DNA of 64,000 bases. Source: Herbaspirillum seropedicae (lineage in GTDB: Bacteria; Pseudomonadota; Gammaproteobacteria; Burkholderiales; Burkholderiaceae_D). The DNA lies in NCBI RefSeq assembly GCF_001040945.1, contig NZ_CP011930.1:3015704-3079703 (forward strand). Reading direction: 5' to 3'. A model generated the notes under the pieces. It saw nothing but the letters and a program-made list of their open reading frames with translations. It had not been told where the DNA came from and searched no databases. Below are positions 9,078-19,900 of this stretch, piece after piece; position 1 is the first letter of the stretch, and every line of letters begins with the position of its first letter. Made by a program: the position numbers and the translations under genes.

Positions 9078-9881
9078 TCACGGGCTTTCTACAACATTGC
9101 GCCAGCCTTCGGCATCGTCCACGATGGCCACCGTCACGCCATCGAGCGCCATCTTGCCCAGCAGCAGCCGGCCACGCGGACTGGCGATCAAGGCCGCCGG
9201 CTCGCAGACACCTTCCACGCCTACATTCTGGCGCACCCAGTCCGAGGGCTTGCCGACCCAGGCGCGCTGGGCGATCTGCGCGCGCGCGATCACCCGCAGC
9301 GGCAAGCCATGGGTGGCGCAGAAGGCCAGCAGGCCGGGCTCTTCGGCCTTGAGATCAATGGTCGCCACCTCGCGCACCTGCGCCAGGGTTGCGCCCGGAC
9401 ATTGCGCCAGCGCCTGCGCCACGGCGCGGCCGATCTGTTCGGCCGAGGCCAGCTTGCGGCAGCCGATGCCCAGTACCAGCGGCTTGACGGCTTCGGTGGC
9501 AGTGGTCACCACCGGCTGCGCGCCGGTGCACTGGGCCACGCGATAGGCCAGGCTGTTGGCGCCGCCCTCATGGCCGGCCAGCAAGGCGATGGCAAAGCGC
9601 CCCGCCTCATCGACCACCACCACGGCGGGATCGCTGTGCTTGTCCTGCGGCAGGCCGTCCAGGAAGCGCACGGCGATGCCGGCGGCGCCGATCATGATCC
9701 ACTGCCGGTGGCGGCGATAGGCCAGCGCGAACTGCTGGCGCTGTGACAGGCCGCCCTGGTCATTGAGCCAGGGCTGGTAGAGTTCGCCGCCCAGACTGTC
9801 CTGCAGCAGCATCGCCAGCGCCGCCGCCTCGGCGCGCACAGGCCACAGGCCCAGTTCTGCCGGGGCGACGGGCGGGTTCAT
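9078..9881 (-). CDS. cbiG: CbiG, cobalt-precorrin-5A hydrolase
   Basis: Opens the delta-lactone of cobalt-precorrin-5A with loss of acetaldehyde, the step that replaces CobG chemistry in the anaerobic-type route. Motifs seen: GAAGIAVRFL in the N-terminal domain, LLAGHEGGANSLAYRVA (GHxGGAN) in the middle, LGIGCRKLAS and the final CbiG_C domain. Start ATG 9881 (267 aa) overlaps the cobM stop by ATGA; a longer in-phase frame upstream lies inside cobM and is rejected. A small GCCCG/CGGGC hairpin (about 9069-9085) covers the stop. Confidence 0.9.
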   Translation of the reverse strand: MNPPVAPAELGLWPVRAEAAALAMLLQDSLGGELYQPWLNDQGGLSQRQQFALAYRRHRQWIMIGAAGIAVRFLDGLPQDKHSDPAVVVVDEAGRFAIALLAGHEGGANSLAYRVAQCTGAQPVVTTATEAVKPLVLGIGCRKLASAEQIGRAVAQALAQCPGATLAQVREVATIDLKAEEPGLLAFCATHGLPLRVIARAQIAQRAWVGKPSDWVRQNVGVEGVCEPAALIASPRGRLLLGKMALDGVTVAIVDDAEGWRNVVESP

Positions 9882-10654
9882 GCGGCGTCCTTGTTCTTCT
9901 TGACCACGCGGAAGAGGTGCGTGAAGTCCTTGGAATAGAGACTGGATTCGGCCACCTGCTCCTTGTTCAGGGCCGCACCGACCAGCATCATGGTGGTCAG
10001 ATTCCACTCCCCGCGCTTGTTCTCTTCCAGCACCTTGTCGAGCTGACCCTGGTAGATGCGCTGCTCCGGCCAGGTGGCGCGATAGACCAGCGTGACCGGG
10101 GTCGCGGGCGGATAGTGCAGCAGCAGGTCGGTGACGATCTTCTTGAGGTGCGGGCCGGACAGGAAGATGCACATGGTCGCTCGGTGCGCCGCCAGCGAAG
10201 CAATCGATTCAGACTCCGGCACTGCCGAGGCGCGGCCGGAGACGCGGGTCAGGATCACGCTCTGCGAGACTTCCGGCTTGGTCAGCTCGGCCGACACGGC
10301 GGCGGCGGCAGCGGTGAAGGAGGACACGCCCGGCACCACCTCATAGGCGATGCCCAGGGCATCGAGCCGACGCATCTGCTCGGCAGTCGCGCCATAGATG
10401 GCGGGGTCGCCCGAATGCAGGCGCACCACGTCGATGCCCTGCTCCTGGGCGCGCACGTAGCAGGCCTGCTGCTGCTCCAGGTCGAGGGCGGCGGTATCGA
10501 TGATCTCGGCCGCGGGATGGCAATGCTCCAGCAAGGCCGTGGGCACCAGCGAGCCGGCATACAGCACCATGCGCACCTGGCCCAGCAGACGCGCGCCGCG
10601 CAGGGTGATGAGGTCGGCCGCACCGGGGCCGGCGCCGACGAAATAGACTTTCAT
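9878..10654 (-). CDS. cobM: Precorrin-4 C11-methyltransferase
   Basis: SAM-dependent methylation at C-11 (CobM/CbiF). The protein starts MKVYFVGAGPGAADLITLRG, the classical tetrapyrrole methylase N-terminus, with HSGDPAIYGA, VVPGVSSFTAAAA and ILTRVSGRAS motifs following. 258 aa is normal. ATG 10654 overlaps the cobI stop by ATGA. The short basic C-terminus (RVVKKNKDAA) follows the methylase fold. Confidence 0.93.
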   Translation of the reverse strand: MKVYFVGAGPGAADLITLRGARLLGQVRMVLYAGSLVPTALLEHCHPAAEIIDTAALDLEQQQACYVRAQEQGIDVVRLHSGDPAIYGATAEQMRRLDALGIAYEVVPGVSSFTAAAAAVSAELTKPEVSQSVILTRVSGRASAVPESESIASLAAHRATMCIFLSGPHLKKIVTDLLLHYPPATPVTLVYRATWPEQRIYQGQLDKVLEENKRGEWNLTTMMLVGAALNKEQVAESSLYSKDFTHLFRVVKKNKDAA

Positions 10655-11421
10655 GCAGTTCCTTTCGATGATTCTTGCGGCGCGCGGTGACGCTGCGCCT
10701 GCGCAGTCTTGCGGATCAGCAGCACGGCCAGGTAGCCGCTGGCGTCTGCGGCATCCAGCGCAGTGAGGTCGCTGGCCAGCACTTCGCCTTCCAGGCCGAT
10801 GCGGCGCGCAAAGCCGCAATGCTGGGCGATGCCCATCTCGCGCAGCAGCGCCAGCACCCAGGGCAGGCGCGCACCGACCTTCATGAGCACGACGATGTCA
10901 TGGCTCTCGATCTCGGCGCGCAGGCTCGCTGCGTCGTCCGGACAGGGCAGGATCAGCGTGCGCTCCTTGCCCACGCCGAGCGGCCACTCCAGCGCCGCCG
11001 CCGCTGCCGCATAGCTGGTGATGCCGGGGAAGGTCACGCAGTCGCACCCGGGATAGAGATCGCGCACGGCCGCCAGCACATAGCCGTAGGTCGAATAGGT
11101 CAGCGCATCGCCGATGGTCAGGTAGACCACCTGCAGGCCCTGGCGCAATTGCGCTGCCAGTTGCTGGCCGAGCTGGGCGTAATGTTCCTGCAGGACCTGG
11201 CGGTCCGGGTCCATGTTGAATTCGATCTCGCACAGACGGCTGCGGTCGAATTCCACTCCGTCCAGGCATTGCAGGGCGACCGACAGATCCGCGCCACGCG
11301 CACGCGGGATGTAGATCAGGTCGGCGCTGCGCAGCGCGGCGATGGCCGCCAGCGGCAAATAGCCTGCCGGGCCGGGTCCTACGCCGATGCCGGTAAGACG
11401 TCCGCTCATGCGCCCACTCAT
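10651..11421 (-). CDS. cobI: Precorrin-2 C20-methyltransferase
   Basis: SAM-dependent methylation at C-20 (CobI/CbiL). GIGVGPGPAGYLPLAA opens the methylase domain; TIGDALTYSTYGYV and TFPGITSYAAAAA are family motifs. Two in-frame starts lie in a 12-base tandem repeat: ATG 11421 (ATGA overlap with the cbiD stop, 256 aa) and ATG 11409 (252 aa). I report 11421 because of the overlap, but 11409 gives an N-terminus closer to the family. CobI works on precorrin-2 or cobalt-precorrin-2, so it does not resolve the route. Confidence 0.9.
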   Translation of the reverse strand: MSGRMSGRLTGIGVGPGPAGYLPLAAIAALRSADLIYIPRARGADLSVALQCLDGVEFDRSRLCEIEFNMDPDRQVLQEHYAQLGQQLAAQLRQGLQVVYLTIGDALTYSTYGYVLAAVRDLYPGCDCVTFPGITSYAAAAAALEWPLGVGKERTLILPCPDDAASLRAEIESHDIVVLMKVGARLPWVLALLREMGIAQHCGFARRIGLEGEVLASDLTALDAADASGYLAVLLIRKTAQAQRHRAPQESSKGTA

Positions 11422-12608
11422 GCGCCCGCTCCCAGTTGATGTCCCTCCAGGTCGAACAGCCGTACCTCGATGCGCGCCACCGATGGCACGCGCGCCTGCG
11501 CCAGCGTGGCGATGCGGGCTTCGATCTCGCACCAGAGCCGGCGCGCGAGTGCGGCGTCCTGCTGGCGCACCAGTTCTATGATTGCTTCCACCGTATTGGC
11601 TTCCTTCATCTGCTGCAGCAAGGGGGCGTCAAACAGTACGCCCGACTCTGCCGCGTTCATCTCTTCGGCCACGCGGGCCACGCCCTGCATGGCCATGTTG
11701 CTCTTGCTGGAGTGGGTGTCCCAGACGCCATCGAGGACCTTGGCCAGCTTGCCCGGATGACCGGCCAGCCACAACAGCGGCAGCGTACGGCCCGCCTCGG
11801 CCAGCGCCTGCTCGGTGAAGTCCAGCGCATCGCCAAGGAAATTGGCGATCTGCACGCTGCGCTTGTCCGGCAGCCCCAGTTCCTGCGCCACGAAGACGCG
11901 CCCGATCTTGCCCGGCAGGTAGGCCACCGCGTCGCCCGGCGCGCAGGCGGCCAGGGCCACGCGGATATAGACCTCGATGGAGGCGATCCAGGAGGCCATC
12001 GACATCGGCTCGACGATGCCGGAGGTGCCCAGTATCGAAATGCCGCCGACGATGCCTAGCTTGGGGTTGAAGGTCTTGGGCGCGATGCTCACGCCTTCGC
12101 GGCAACCGATGGTGAGATCGAAGCCGCAGGCCGGCTCACCAGGCCGCAATTCGGCCAGCACCTCGGCCACGGCGGCACGCATCATGGCGCGCGGCACCGG
12201 ATTGATGGCCGGTTCGCCCACCGCCACACGCAGGCCGGGCATGGTCGCCGTGCCCACTCCCTGGCCGGCGAAGAAACGCACCTCCCCGCTCTGGTTGCGG
12301 CGCACCTGGGCGAAGATGGTCGCGCCATGGGTATTGTCGGGGTCGTCGCCGCCATCCTTGAGCACGTCGGCCTGGGCAATGTCGGGGGCGATCATCTCGA
12401 CCGCCTGCACCGGCACGCACAGGTAATGACGTCCATCGGGCAGGCTCACTTCAGTCTCCTGCAGGGTCACGCCGGCCAGCAGCCGGTACAAGGCAGCACG
12501 CACGGCGGCGGTGGCGCAGCTACCGGTGCTGCGCCCGCGCCGCAGGCCATTGGGGGCGAGCACGGCCAGGTCATACTCGGCCCGTTGCAGCTCGCTGGAG
12601 GCGTCCAT
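11418..12608 (-). CDS. cbiD: CbiD, cobalt-precorrin-5B C1-methyltransferase
   Basis: Methylates C-1 in the anaerobic-type route; CobF plays this role in the aerobic route. N-terminal LRRGRSTGSCATAAVRAAL is the CbiD hallmark, with later GGISILGTSGIVEPMS and LLWLAGHPGKLAK motifs. 396 aa is in the family range. ATG 12608 overlaps the stop of the cbiX-cbiC gene (TAATG). Together with cbiG it marks the anaerobic-type branch inside an operon that also has cobN. Confidence 0.93.
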   Translation of the reverse strand: MDASSELQRAEYDLAVLAPNGLRRGRSTGSCATAAVRAALYRLLAGVTLQETEVSLPDGRHYLCVPVQAVEMIAPDIAQADVLKDGGDDPDNTHGATIFAQVRRNQSGEVRFFAGQGVGTATMPGLRVAVGEPAINPVPRAMMRAAVAEVLAELRPGEPACGFDLTIGCREGVSIAPKTFNPKLGIVGGISILGTSGIVEPMSMASWIASIEVYIRVALAACAPGDAVAYLPGKIGRVFVAQELGLPDKRSVQIANFLGDALDFTEQALAEAGRTLPLLWLAGHPGKLAKVLDGVWDTHSSKSNMAMQGVARVAEEMNAAESGVLFDAPLLQQMKEANTVEAIIELVRQQDAALARRLWCEIEARIATLAQARVPSVARIEVRLFDLEGHQLGAGA

Positions 12609-14185
12609 TACTGGGCGCCTTCGGTTTGCGCTTCCTGCGCCACCAGCCAGGCGATGGCGTCGATCATCAGCGCATTGACGACGCTGGCGGCCCAGGGCGA
12701 ACCGCCGCGGGTGCCGCTGTTGGTGATACGCGGCACTTGCAGGCAGCGGCGCAGCTCGTCCTTGCTCTCGCGGGTGCCGACAAAGCCGACCGGCAGGCCG
12801 ATGACCAGTTGCGGACGCCAGCCATGCTCGCGGATCAGGCGCACGGCTTCGGTGATGGCGGTGGGGGCATCGCCGATGGCCAGCACGATGTCATTGCCGA
12901 ACTTCTGCCAGGCGCGGCGAATGCCTGCCGCCGAGCGCGTCATGCCCAGGTTCTGCGCCATCAGGTGCGATTCGGGATCGTGTACGCCGCACCAGGTTTC
13001 CACACCCAACTGTTCCAGCACGGCGCGCTTCAAACCAGTCTGCACCATGGTCACGTCGGTGACCACGCGCTTGCAACGCAGCAGCGCCTTCATGCCGGCC
13101 TGCGCAGCGCCGGCGGAAAAATAGATCTCATCGGCGACAGCAAAGTCGCCGCTGGTATGCACCAGGCGCTGCAGGACGGTCAGGTGTTCGGGCGGAAAGC
13201 CGCTCCAGTCGCGTCCGGCCTGGATGATCTCCATGCTTTCGGCTTCGATGGGATGGGGCACATAGGGTGCGGTGCCCAAGATTGCCGGGGCGCTCTGCTC
13301 GCGTGCAGCAAGGTCGCGCACCTGCAGGTGATGGGCCCGCTGGGGCTCGCCCACCTGCTGCTCGAAACCGACGATCTGGACGCGGTACTTGCACAGGGTG
13401 CAGTTCATCGCGGCGCGGCCTTCGGCGGCCTCGCGGGCGCGCTCCAGCATGACGTCGGCGACATGGGCATGCACGCCCAGGTAAGCCGCCTTGAGCACTT
13501 CCACGCCGGGTTCGCGCTGCGCCAGTTCGTCGGCGGCGGCATAGATGCGCTTGACCAGCACGCCATCGAAGAGGAAGAACGGCAACACCACCAGCCGCTG
13601 CCAGCCCTCGGGGGCGGCCTGCGCCAGTCCATCGCGCACCAGCGGCGTGGCCGTGCCCGAGAAGCACACCTTGATGCCGCCAAAGCCCATGCCTTCCTGC
13701 ACCATGCGCGCCAGCTTGGCGATCTCGCCATTGGCGTCGGGGTCGGTGGTGCCCCGGCCCACCAGCACCAGGCAGCTGTCGCGGCGGGCGATGAGGTCTT
13801 GCGACTGTGCCTCGGCCTCGACGACGCGCTGCTGCACCAGTTGCAGCAGCAGCGGATGCAGGTCCATGGGCGCGCCGAAATGGAAATCGACCTGCGGATA
13901 ATCCCGCGCCAGCGCCAGCAGTTCAGCGGGCATGTCGTTCTTGGCATGGCGCGCTCCCAAGAGCACGCCCGGCACCACCGCGACTTCGGTAGCGCCGTCG
14001 GCCACGCAGGCGGCGGCGGCTTCGGCAATGGTGGGCGCGGCAAACTCCAGATAGCCATGCCGCACGATGCGCCCGGCGGCGCGCTCGCGCACCAGGTCGA
14101 CCAGCGCTTCGAATTCGCGCAGCGAATCCGGATCGCGGCTGCCGTGCCCGGCAATGACCACCGCCGACTGGCCCTGACGGCTCAT
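12608..14185 (-). CDS. cbiX: CbiX-CbiC fusion: sirohydrochlorin cobaltochelatase + precorrin-8X methylmutase
   Basis: Residues 1 to about 265 form a long CbiX chelatase ([11 protein letters not shown] with the metal/active-site His, then the repeated half [14 protein letters not shown]) that inserts Co2+ early. It ends in an MNCTLC sequence at residues 260-265, which matches the MxCxxC iron-sulfur motif reported for long CbiX proteins. Residues from about 308 to 525 form CbiC/CobH, the methylmutase that moves the C-11 methyl to C-12; the RLVHTSGDF motif carries the catalytic His (H343). Start ATG 14185 overlaps the cbiE stop; an in-phase extension to 14317 runs inside cbiE and is not accepted. 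Confidence 0.92.
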   Translation of the reverse strand: MSRQGQSAVVIAGHGSRDPDSLREFEALVDLVRERAAGRIVRHGYLEFAAPTIAEAAAACVADGATEVAVVPGVLLGARHAKNDMPAELLALARDYPQVDFHFGAPMDLHPLLLQLVQQRVVEAEAQSQDLIARRDSCLVLVGRGTTDPDANGEIAKLARMVQEGMGFGGIKVCFSGTATPLVRDGLAQAAPEGWQRLVVLPFFLFDGVLVKRIYAAADELAQREPGVEVLKAAYLGVHAHVADVMLERAREAAEGRAAMNCTLCKYRVQIVGFEQQVGEPQRAHHLQVRDLAAREQSAPAILGTAPYVPHPIEAESMEIIQAGRDWSGFPPEHLTVLQRLVHTSGDFAVADEIYFSAGAAQAGMKALLRCKRVVTDVTMVQTGLKRAVLEQLGVETWCGVHDPESHLMAQNLGMTRSAAGIRRAWQKFGNDIVLAIGDAPTAITEAVRLIREHGWRPQLVIGLPVGFVGTRESKDELRRCLQVPRITNSGTRGGSPWAASVVNALMIDAIAWLVAQEAQTEGAQ

Positions 14186-14907
14186 GCCGAGGCTCCGCTG
14201 GCCGTCATCGCAGGTGGCGGTTCGATCTGGCTGGCCATGGGTGTGAGGGTGCGGATGAGCATGATGCTCATGTCGCTGAATTCGACCTCGGCGCAATCGG
14301 CCAGCTTGCCATGCCACTCGGCGTCGCCCCGGGTCAGGTTTTCCCAGACCTCGGTGGGATGCTCAGGGCTCACGCCCTGCTGCAGCAGATAGGTGGCGAT
14401 GTGACGCGGCATGAAGGAGCGCGCGGCATCCCAGGGACAGGGAATGACGATGGCGTTACGGCCATCATTGAGCACATGCACCAGATGGCGCTTGAAGGGT
14501 TCCAGGTCGCCACGGCGGTGGAAGGTGATGAAGGTGGTTTCATCAAAGCACACGCGTGCCTTGGACGCCAGGATCTGGGCCGAGGAAATGCCGGGCAGGG
14601 TTTCCACCCGATGGCCGCAGGCGCGCTCCACGCGTTCCAGGTACTGGAAACCGCTGAAGTGGATATCGCCCATGAAGACCACCACGCAGCGCTTGCCGGC
14701 GTGATGCAGGGCCGCCACTTCATCGAGCTTGGCGACCTGGTCGCGATAGCCCATCAGCACCACCTGGGCGCTGGCCGGGATGAGGTCCTTGACCACGTCC
14801 ACCACGGCATTGAAGCCGGCCACCACGTCAGCGTTGCGGATCAGCTCCGCGCCGCGCAGGGTCAGGTAGGAGTGGTCGCCAGGACCGGCGCCGATGCAGA
14901 TGATCAT
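14182..14907 (-). CDS. cbiE: CbiE, precorrin-7 C5-methyltransferase, without CbiT
   Basis: SAM-dependent C-5 methyltransferase; in many aerobic producers it is the N-terminal half of CobL. It starts [19 protein letters not shown], with [15 protein letters not shown] and [15 protein letters not shown] motifs. 241 aa covers CbiE only; the decarboxylating C15-methyltransferase CbiT is neither fused nor found elsewhere in the window. ATG 14907 has AAAGGA upstream, and the gene follows the chelatase by 11 bases. Confidence 0.9.
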   Translation of the reverse strand: MIICIGAGPGDHSYLTLRGAELIRNADVVAGFNAVVDVVKDLIPASAQVVLMGYRDQVAKLDEVAALHHAGKRCVVVFMGDIHFSGFQYLERVERACGHRVETLPGISSAQILASKARVCFDETTFITFHRRGDLEPFKRHLVHVLNDGRNAIVIPCPWDAARSFMPRHIATYLLQQGVSPEHPTEVWENLTRGDAEWHGKLADCAEVEFSDMSIMLIRTLTPMASQIEPPPAMTASGASA

Positions 14908-14918
14908 GTTCTTTCCTT

Positions 14919-16910
14919 TCAGCGCGCGCCCAGTTGCGCGCGCACGGTCAACGCCAGGGCGTCGCCGGTCAATTGTTCCAGGGTCAGGCAAGGCGCCCCC
15001 AGCGCCTCGGCCAGTTGGGCCGCACGGCCCAGGCGCAGATAGCCGGATTCGGTATCGAGCACCAGCGCCGGCACGGCCTGCGCGGCCAGCATGTCCGCCG
15101 CTTCCAGGGTCTGCGCCCAGGCGTCGCCGTGGCTGCCGGGCAGGCTGACATTGGCCTTGCCGTCCGACAGGATCACCAGCAGCGGCGGCGCTTCCGGGCT
15201 GGCCTGTTGCAGCACTTGCGCGGCCAGTTGCAGCGCATGCGGCAAGGGCGTGCGCCCGCCGGTGGGCAGCTCGCGCAGGCCCTGCTCGGCCAGGTCGGCG
15301 CTGCGGGTGGGCGCCAGCAGCAGTTGCGCCTGTTCGCCACGGAAGGCGATCACGGCCAGCTGGTCGCGGCGCTGGTAGGCATCGGTCAGCAGGGCCAGCA
15401 CCGCGCCCTTGACGGCTTCCATGCGCCGCTGGGCGGCCATCGATCCCGAGGCATCGACCACGAAGACGATCAGGTTGGCGCCGCGTCCGCTGCGCACCTG
15501 GCGGTGCAGGTCAGCGCGGCTGACGGCAAGCCGCTCGCCGGGCTCGGCCTCGCCACTGAGGGCGCTGCGTACGGCGGCGCTGCGCAGTGTAGCACCAATG
15601 GCCAGGCGGTCCGGATTGGCGTCCGGCACGGCGCGCACGGCGCTGCCCCGGCTGGCGTCGGCGACCGCGCTGCGCCGGCCGCTGGCCGCGCTGGCCTGGG
15701 CGGGCGCGGCCACGCTGATCTTGCGGGCCTGGCCGGCGGCGGCGATGGCGAAGGTCTGCTGGCCGCCTGCTTCGCTTGGCTGGTCCTGCTGGTCCTGCTC
15801 GCCCTCCTCCGGCTGTTCTTGTTCAGGGGATGGTTCCTGCGGTGGCGCCTCTCCACTTCCTTCGCCCGCATCAGGGGCTGGCGGCTCGGGAGTGCGGGCC
15901 TGATCGATCAGGTCGTCCAGCTTGTCCTGGTCCATGCCGGTCTGCTCGAAGGGCTTGCGGCGGCGGCGATGCGGCAGCACCAGCAAGGCGGCCTCGCGCA
16001 CATCGTCCGGGGTCACGCGGGAACGCGCCTGCAAGGCGGCAATGGCGCGGGCGGTCTTGTGCATGACGATATCGGCGCGCAGGCTGGCCACCTCGAACTC
16101 GCAGCAGAGATGGCTGATCAGTTCCAGCATGGCATCGTCCAGCACCACCTCGGGCAGCAGGCGCTGGGCCTGGGCCACTTGGTTGCGCAAGGCGTCCTGG
16201 CGGTCTTGCCACTGGCTGGCGAAGGCGGCGGGATCGGCTTCGAAGGCGATGCGCCGGCGCACCACCTCGGCACGTACGGTCTTATCGGTGGGTGCGTTGA
16301 CCTCCACCATCAGGCCGAAGCGGTCCAGCAGTTGCGGGCGCAGGTCGCCCTCCTCCAGGTTCATCGTGCCGATCAGGGTGAAGCGCGCCGGATGGCTCAC
16401 CGACAGGCCTTCGCGCTGCACCGCATTGATGCCCATGGCGGCCACGTCCAGCAGCACATCGACCAGGTGGTCGGCCAGCAGGTTGACTTCATCGATATAG
16501 AGGATGCCGCGATGGGCCGCCGCCAGCAGGCCCGGCTGGAAGGCGCGCTGGCCGCCCTGCAGGGCTTGCTGCAGATCGAGCGAACCCAGCACGCGGTCTT
16601 CGGTCGCGCCCAGCGGCAGGGTCACGAAAGGCAAGTCTGCCGGCGCGGCGGCGGGCGCGTTGTCGCCGTTGCAGAGCGTGCAAGCCGCCGCTGGCTGGCC
16701 GGGGGCGCAGTTGAAGGCGCACGCGGCTACCCGGGCAATGGGCGGCAGCACCTGGGTCAGGCCGCGTGCGGCGGTGCTCTTGGCGGTTCCCTTGTCGCCG
16801 CGCACCAGCACGCCGCCGATGCCGGGATCGACGGCGCACAGCAGCAGCGCCTGCTGCAGCAGCGGCTGGCCGACGATGGCCGAGAAGGGATAGACGGGCA
16901 AGGCGGTCAT
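14919..16910 (-). CDS. ChlI/ChlD-type fused AAA+/VWA chelatase subunit
   Basis: Probable ATPase partner of CobN for late cobalt insertion. Residues about 30-340 are a ChlI/BchI-like AAA+ domain with Walker [11 protein letters not shown], a Cys cluster (C-x9-C-x2-C pattern), and Walker [12 protein letters not shown] Pro/Glu/Gln-rich acidic linker follows (about 365-410). The C-terminal VWA domain has an intact MIDAS motif DASGS near residue 478. At 663 aa it fuses the I and D functions that are separate in Mg-chelatase; classic CobS/CobT are absent from the window. ATGA overlap with the cobN stop supports joint translation. Confidence 0.88.
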   Translation of the reverse strand: MTALPVYPFSAIVGQPLLQQALLLCAVDPGIGGVLVRGDKGTAKSTAARGLTQVLPPIARVAACAFNCAPGQPAAACTLCNGDNAPAAAPADLPFVTLPLGATEDRVLGSLDLQQALQGGQRAFQPGLLAAAHRGILYIDEVNLLADHLVDVLLDVAAMGINAVQREGLSVSHPARFTLIGTMNLEEGDLRPQLLDRFGLMVEVNAPTDKTVRAEVVRRRIAFEADPAAFASQWQDRQDALRNQVAQAQRLLPEVVLDDAMLELISHLCCEFEVASLRADIVMHKTARAIAALQARSRVTPDDVREAALLVLPHRRRRKPFEQTGMDQDKLDDLIDQARTPEPPAPDAGEGSGEAPPQEPSPEQEQPEEGEQDQQDQPSEAGGQQTFAIAAAGQARKISVAAPAQASAASGRRSAVADASRGSAVRAVPDANPDRLAIGATLRSAAVRSALSGEAEPGERLAVSRADLHRQVRSGRGANLIVFVVDASGSMAAQRRMEAVKGAVLALLTDAYQRRDQLAVIAFRGEQAQLLLAPTRSADLAEQGLRELPTGGRTPLPHALQLAAQVLQQASPEAPPLLVILSDGKANVSLPGSHGDAWAQTLEAADMLAAQAVPALVLDTESGYLRLGRAAQLAEALGAPCLTLEQLTGDALALTVRAQLGAR

Positions 16911-19900
16911 TGCAGGTCCTTGGTATGTTCGCTGCCGCGCACGGTCTCGCCACGTGCTTCGAGCAGGGTTTCACTGTGCAGGTAGAGCTGGCGCAGGCGC
17001 TCCAGGGTCTGGGCGTCGGGCGCTTGCCACATGCCCCGGCTGGCGGCTTCCAGCAGGCGCTCGGCAATGGCGTTCTGGGCCCAGGGATTGGCCTCTTCCA
17101 GGAACTGGCGCATGGCCGGGTCAAAGCCGTAGGTTTCGGCCAACTGCTGGTACATCCAGTCATCCAGCACTTGCGCCGTGGCGTCGTAGCCGAACAGGTA
17201 ATCCACGGTCGCGCTCAGTTCCAGCCCGCCCTTGTAGCCGTGGCGCTGGATGCTGGCCAGCCACTTGGGATTGACCACGCGGGCGCGGAAGACGCGCAGG
17301 GTCTCTTCCTTCAGGTCGCGCACGGCGGCGCGCTGGGGATCGTGGCTGTCGCCGAAGTAATGGCGCGGCTGCTGGCCGGACAAGGCGCGGATGGTGGCGA
17401 TCATGCCGCCGTGGTATTGCAGGTAGTCGTCGCTGTCGAAGATGTCGTGCTCGTGGTTGTCCTGGTTGTGCAGCGCCACCTGCACGCCCGCCAGGCGCTG
17501 GCGGAACGCGTCGCGCTGGTCCGCGCCCTGGACCTTGCGGCCATAGGCGAAGCCGCCCCAGTTGATGTAGGCCTCGGCGAAATCGGCCTGGTCCTGCCAG
17601 TTCTTTTCCTGGATCAGCGGCAGGATGCCCGCGCCATAGCTGCCGGGCTTGGCGCCGAAGACGCGGTAGGACGCCTGTGCCGCCGCCTCGGCCTGGCCCA
17701 GTCCGGCGCCCATGCCCTGCGCCAGGTCGCGCAGGTAGTGCTTGCGCACGAAGTTCATGGTCTCCGGTTCATCGGCGGCGATGGCCAGTTGCACGGCATC
17801 GTCGATCAGCTCGATCAGTTGCGGGAAGGCGTCGCGGAAGAAACCGCTGATGCGCGTGGTGACGTCGATGCGCGGGCGTTGCAATTCCTCCAGCGGCACC
17901 AGCTCGACCCCAGCGACCTGCCGGTTGCCGGCGCGCCAGAGGGGACGTGCGCCCATCAGCCAGAGGATCTGCGCGACATCGTCGCCGTGGGTGCGCATGG
18001 CGCTGGTGCCCCAGATGCTGATGGCCACGCTCTCGGGATAGTGGCCGGTTTCGCGGTGATGGCGTTGCAGCACTTCGCGCGCCAGCTGCTGCCCCACGCG
18101 CCAGGCCGATTGCGAAGGCACGCTGCGCGGATCGACCGAATAGAAGTTGCGTCCGGTGGGCAGGATGTGCGCCATGCCGCGCGTGGGCGAACCGCTGGGG
18201 CCCGCGGGGATGTAGCCGCCGCGCAGGCCATTGAGCAGGTTGCCGATTTCTTCGCTGGTGCGGTGCAGGCGCGGCACCAGTTCTTCGCAGGCGAAGGCCA
18301 GCACGCGGCGCACGGCGCCGGTATCTGCAGCGCGGCGGCTTGGCGCGCTGGCAGGCGCCGCCCGGCGCGGCGCGGGTGCTGCCGGACGCGCCATGGCGCG
18401 CATGCCGCCCAGCACGCTGGTGGCGGCCTGGCTCATGGCCGGTTGCAGGCGCGGCCTTTGCTCGGGACTGGCTTGCTCCAGCGCAGCAAAGACGCTGCCG
18501 AGTACGCGGTCGATCGCCGTGGGCGCGAAGTCGTGTTCCTGCAGCGCCTGCATCAGGCGCAGGCACAAGGCGTCGATGGCTTCGAGGGCATCGGCGCGGG
18601 TGGCAATGGGACGATCCGCACAGCGCGCCAGGGCGTCATCGATGTTCAGACGACGACCCTTGTGTTCCAGCAACATGTCCAGCGACAGGCCGAACAGCCG
18701 GGCCACTTCTTCCTGCAGGCCGGGCAGGTCCTGGTTGGGCAGGCGGGTCAGGGCCACCAGCATGTCGGGCATCTGCGCCTGATCAGGCGTGCGCCCCAGG
18801 ATATGCAGGCCGTCGCGGATCTGCGCCGCGCCCAGCTCGCACAGGTAGCCGTCGAGGTCTTCGATCAGGTGGGCCACGCCGGCGCCGTCGAGCTCGGTAA
18901 GGGCATGCGGCAGCTCGCCCTCTTCGTGAGCGTGATCATGATCGTGGTCGTGATGCGCATGGTCGCCGTGGTCGTGATGATGGTGGGCGTGACCATGATG
19001 ATGGTGGTGATGATCGTGATCATGGCCGTGGTCATGGTCATGGTCATGGTCATGGTCATGGTCATGATGCAGCAGCTTGTATTGCAGGTCGGTATCCAGA
19101 TTGGTCTGGCGCACCAGCTCCCAGATCTGCTGCTGCAGCAGCGGCAGCTTGGACGGGTCCAGCACTTCGACCTGGTAATACTCGTCCACCAGTTGCGTGA
19201 GCTGTGCCAGCGCGCCGTAGCTGTCGGCGGTGGTCATCGGCGGCGTCAGGTGGTCCACCACCACGGCGTGGGCGCGGCGCTTGGCCTGCGAACCCTCGCC
19301 GGGGTCGTTGATGATGAAGGGGTAGAACAGCGGCATGTCGCCCAGCAGCGCATCCGGGAAGCACTCGTCGGACAGGCCCACGCCCTTGCCGGGCAACCAC
19401 TCCAGCGTGCCATGCTTGCCGACGTGGACGATGGCATGCGCGCCCCACTCTTCGTCCAGCCAGCGATAGAGCGCGTAGTAGTGATGGGTGGGCGGCAGGT
19501 CGGGCTGGTGGTAGATGGCGTCGGGGTCCATGCCGTAGCCGCGTGGCGGTTGCAGGGCCACGAAGGCGTTGCCCAGGTCGAGGCCGGCGATGACCAGATG
19601 CTGGTCATGCACATAGGCCTGGCCAGGGGCTGCGCCCCACTGGCGCTGCATCTTTTCTTGCAGGGACGTCGGCAAGGCGGCGAACCACTGTGCGTAGCGC
19701 GCCGCTGGAATGCGGGCGGCGGCGCGGCGCAACTGGTCTTCTGTGAGCAGGATGTCGTCGTAGGAGCAGCGGTCCACCAGTTCGTGGATCAGGGCTGTCC
19801 CGGTCTGCGGCAATGCATCGATGGCATAGCCGTCGGCCGACAGCGCCCGCAAGACGGCCATCAAGGACTCTGGCGCATCCAGGCCGACGGCGTTACCGAT

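Noticed and set aside
14186..14317. N-terminal extension of CbiX-CbiC with a His-rich stretch
   Set aside because: It lies wholly inside cbiE in another frame; the ATG at 14185 overlaps the cbiE stop and gives the normal CbiX N-terminus, so the His-rich part is chance.
14182..14907. CbiT domain fused to CbiE (a full CobL)
   Set aside because: The protein ends after 241 aa with no CbiT motifs, and no CbiT-like gene appears elsewhere in the window.
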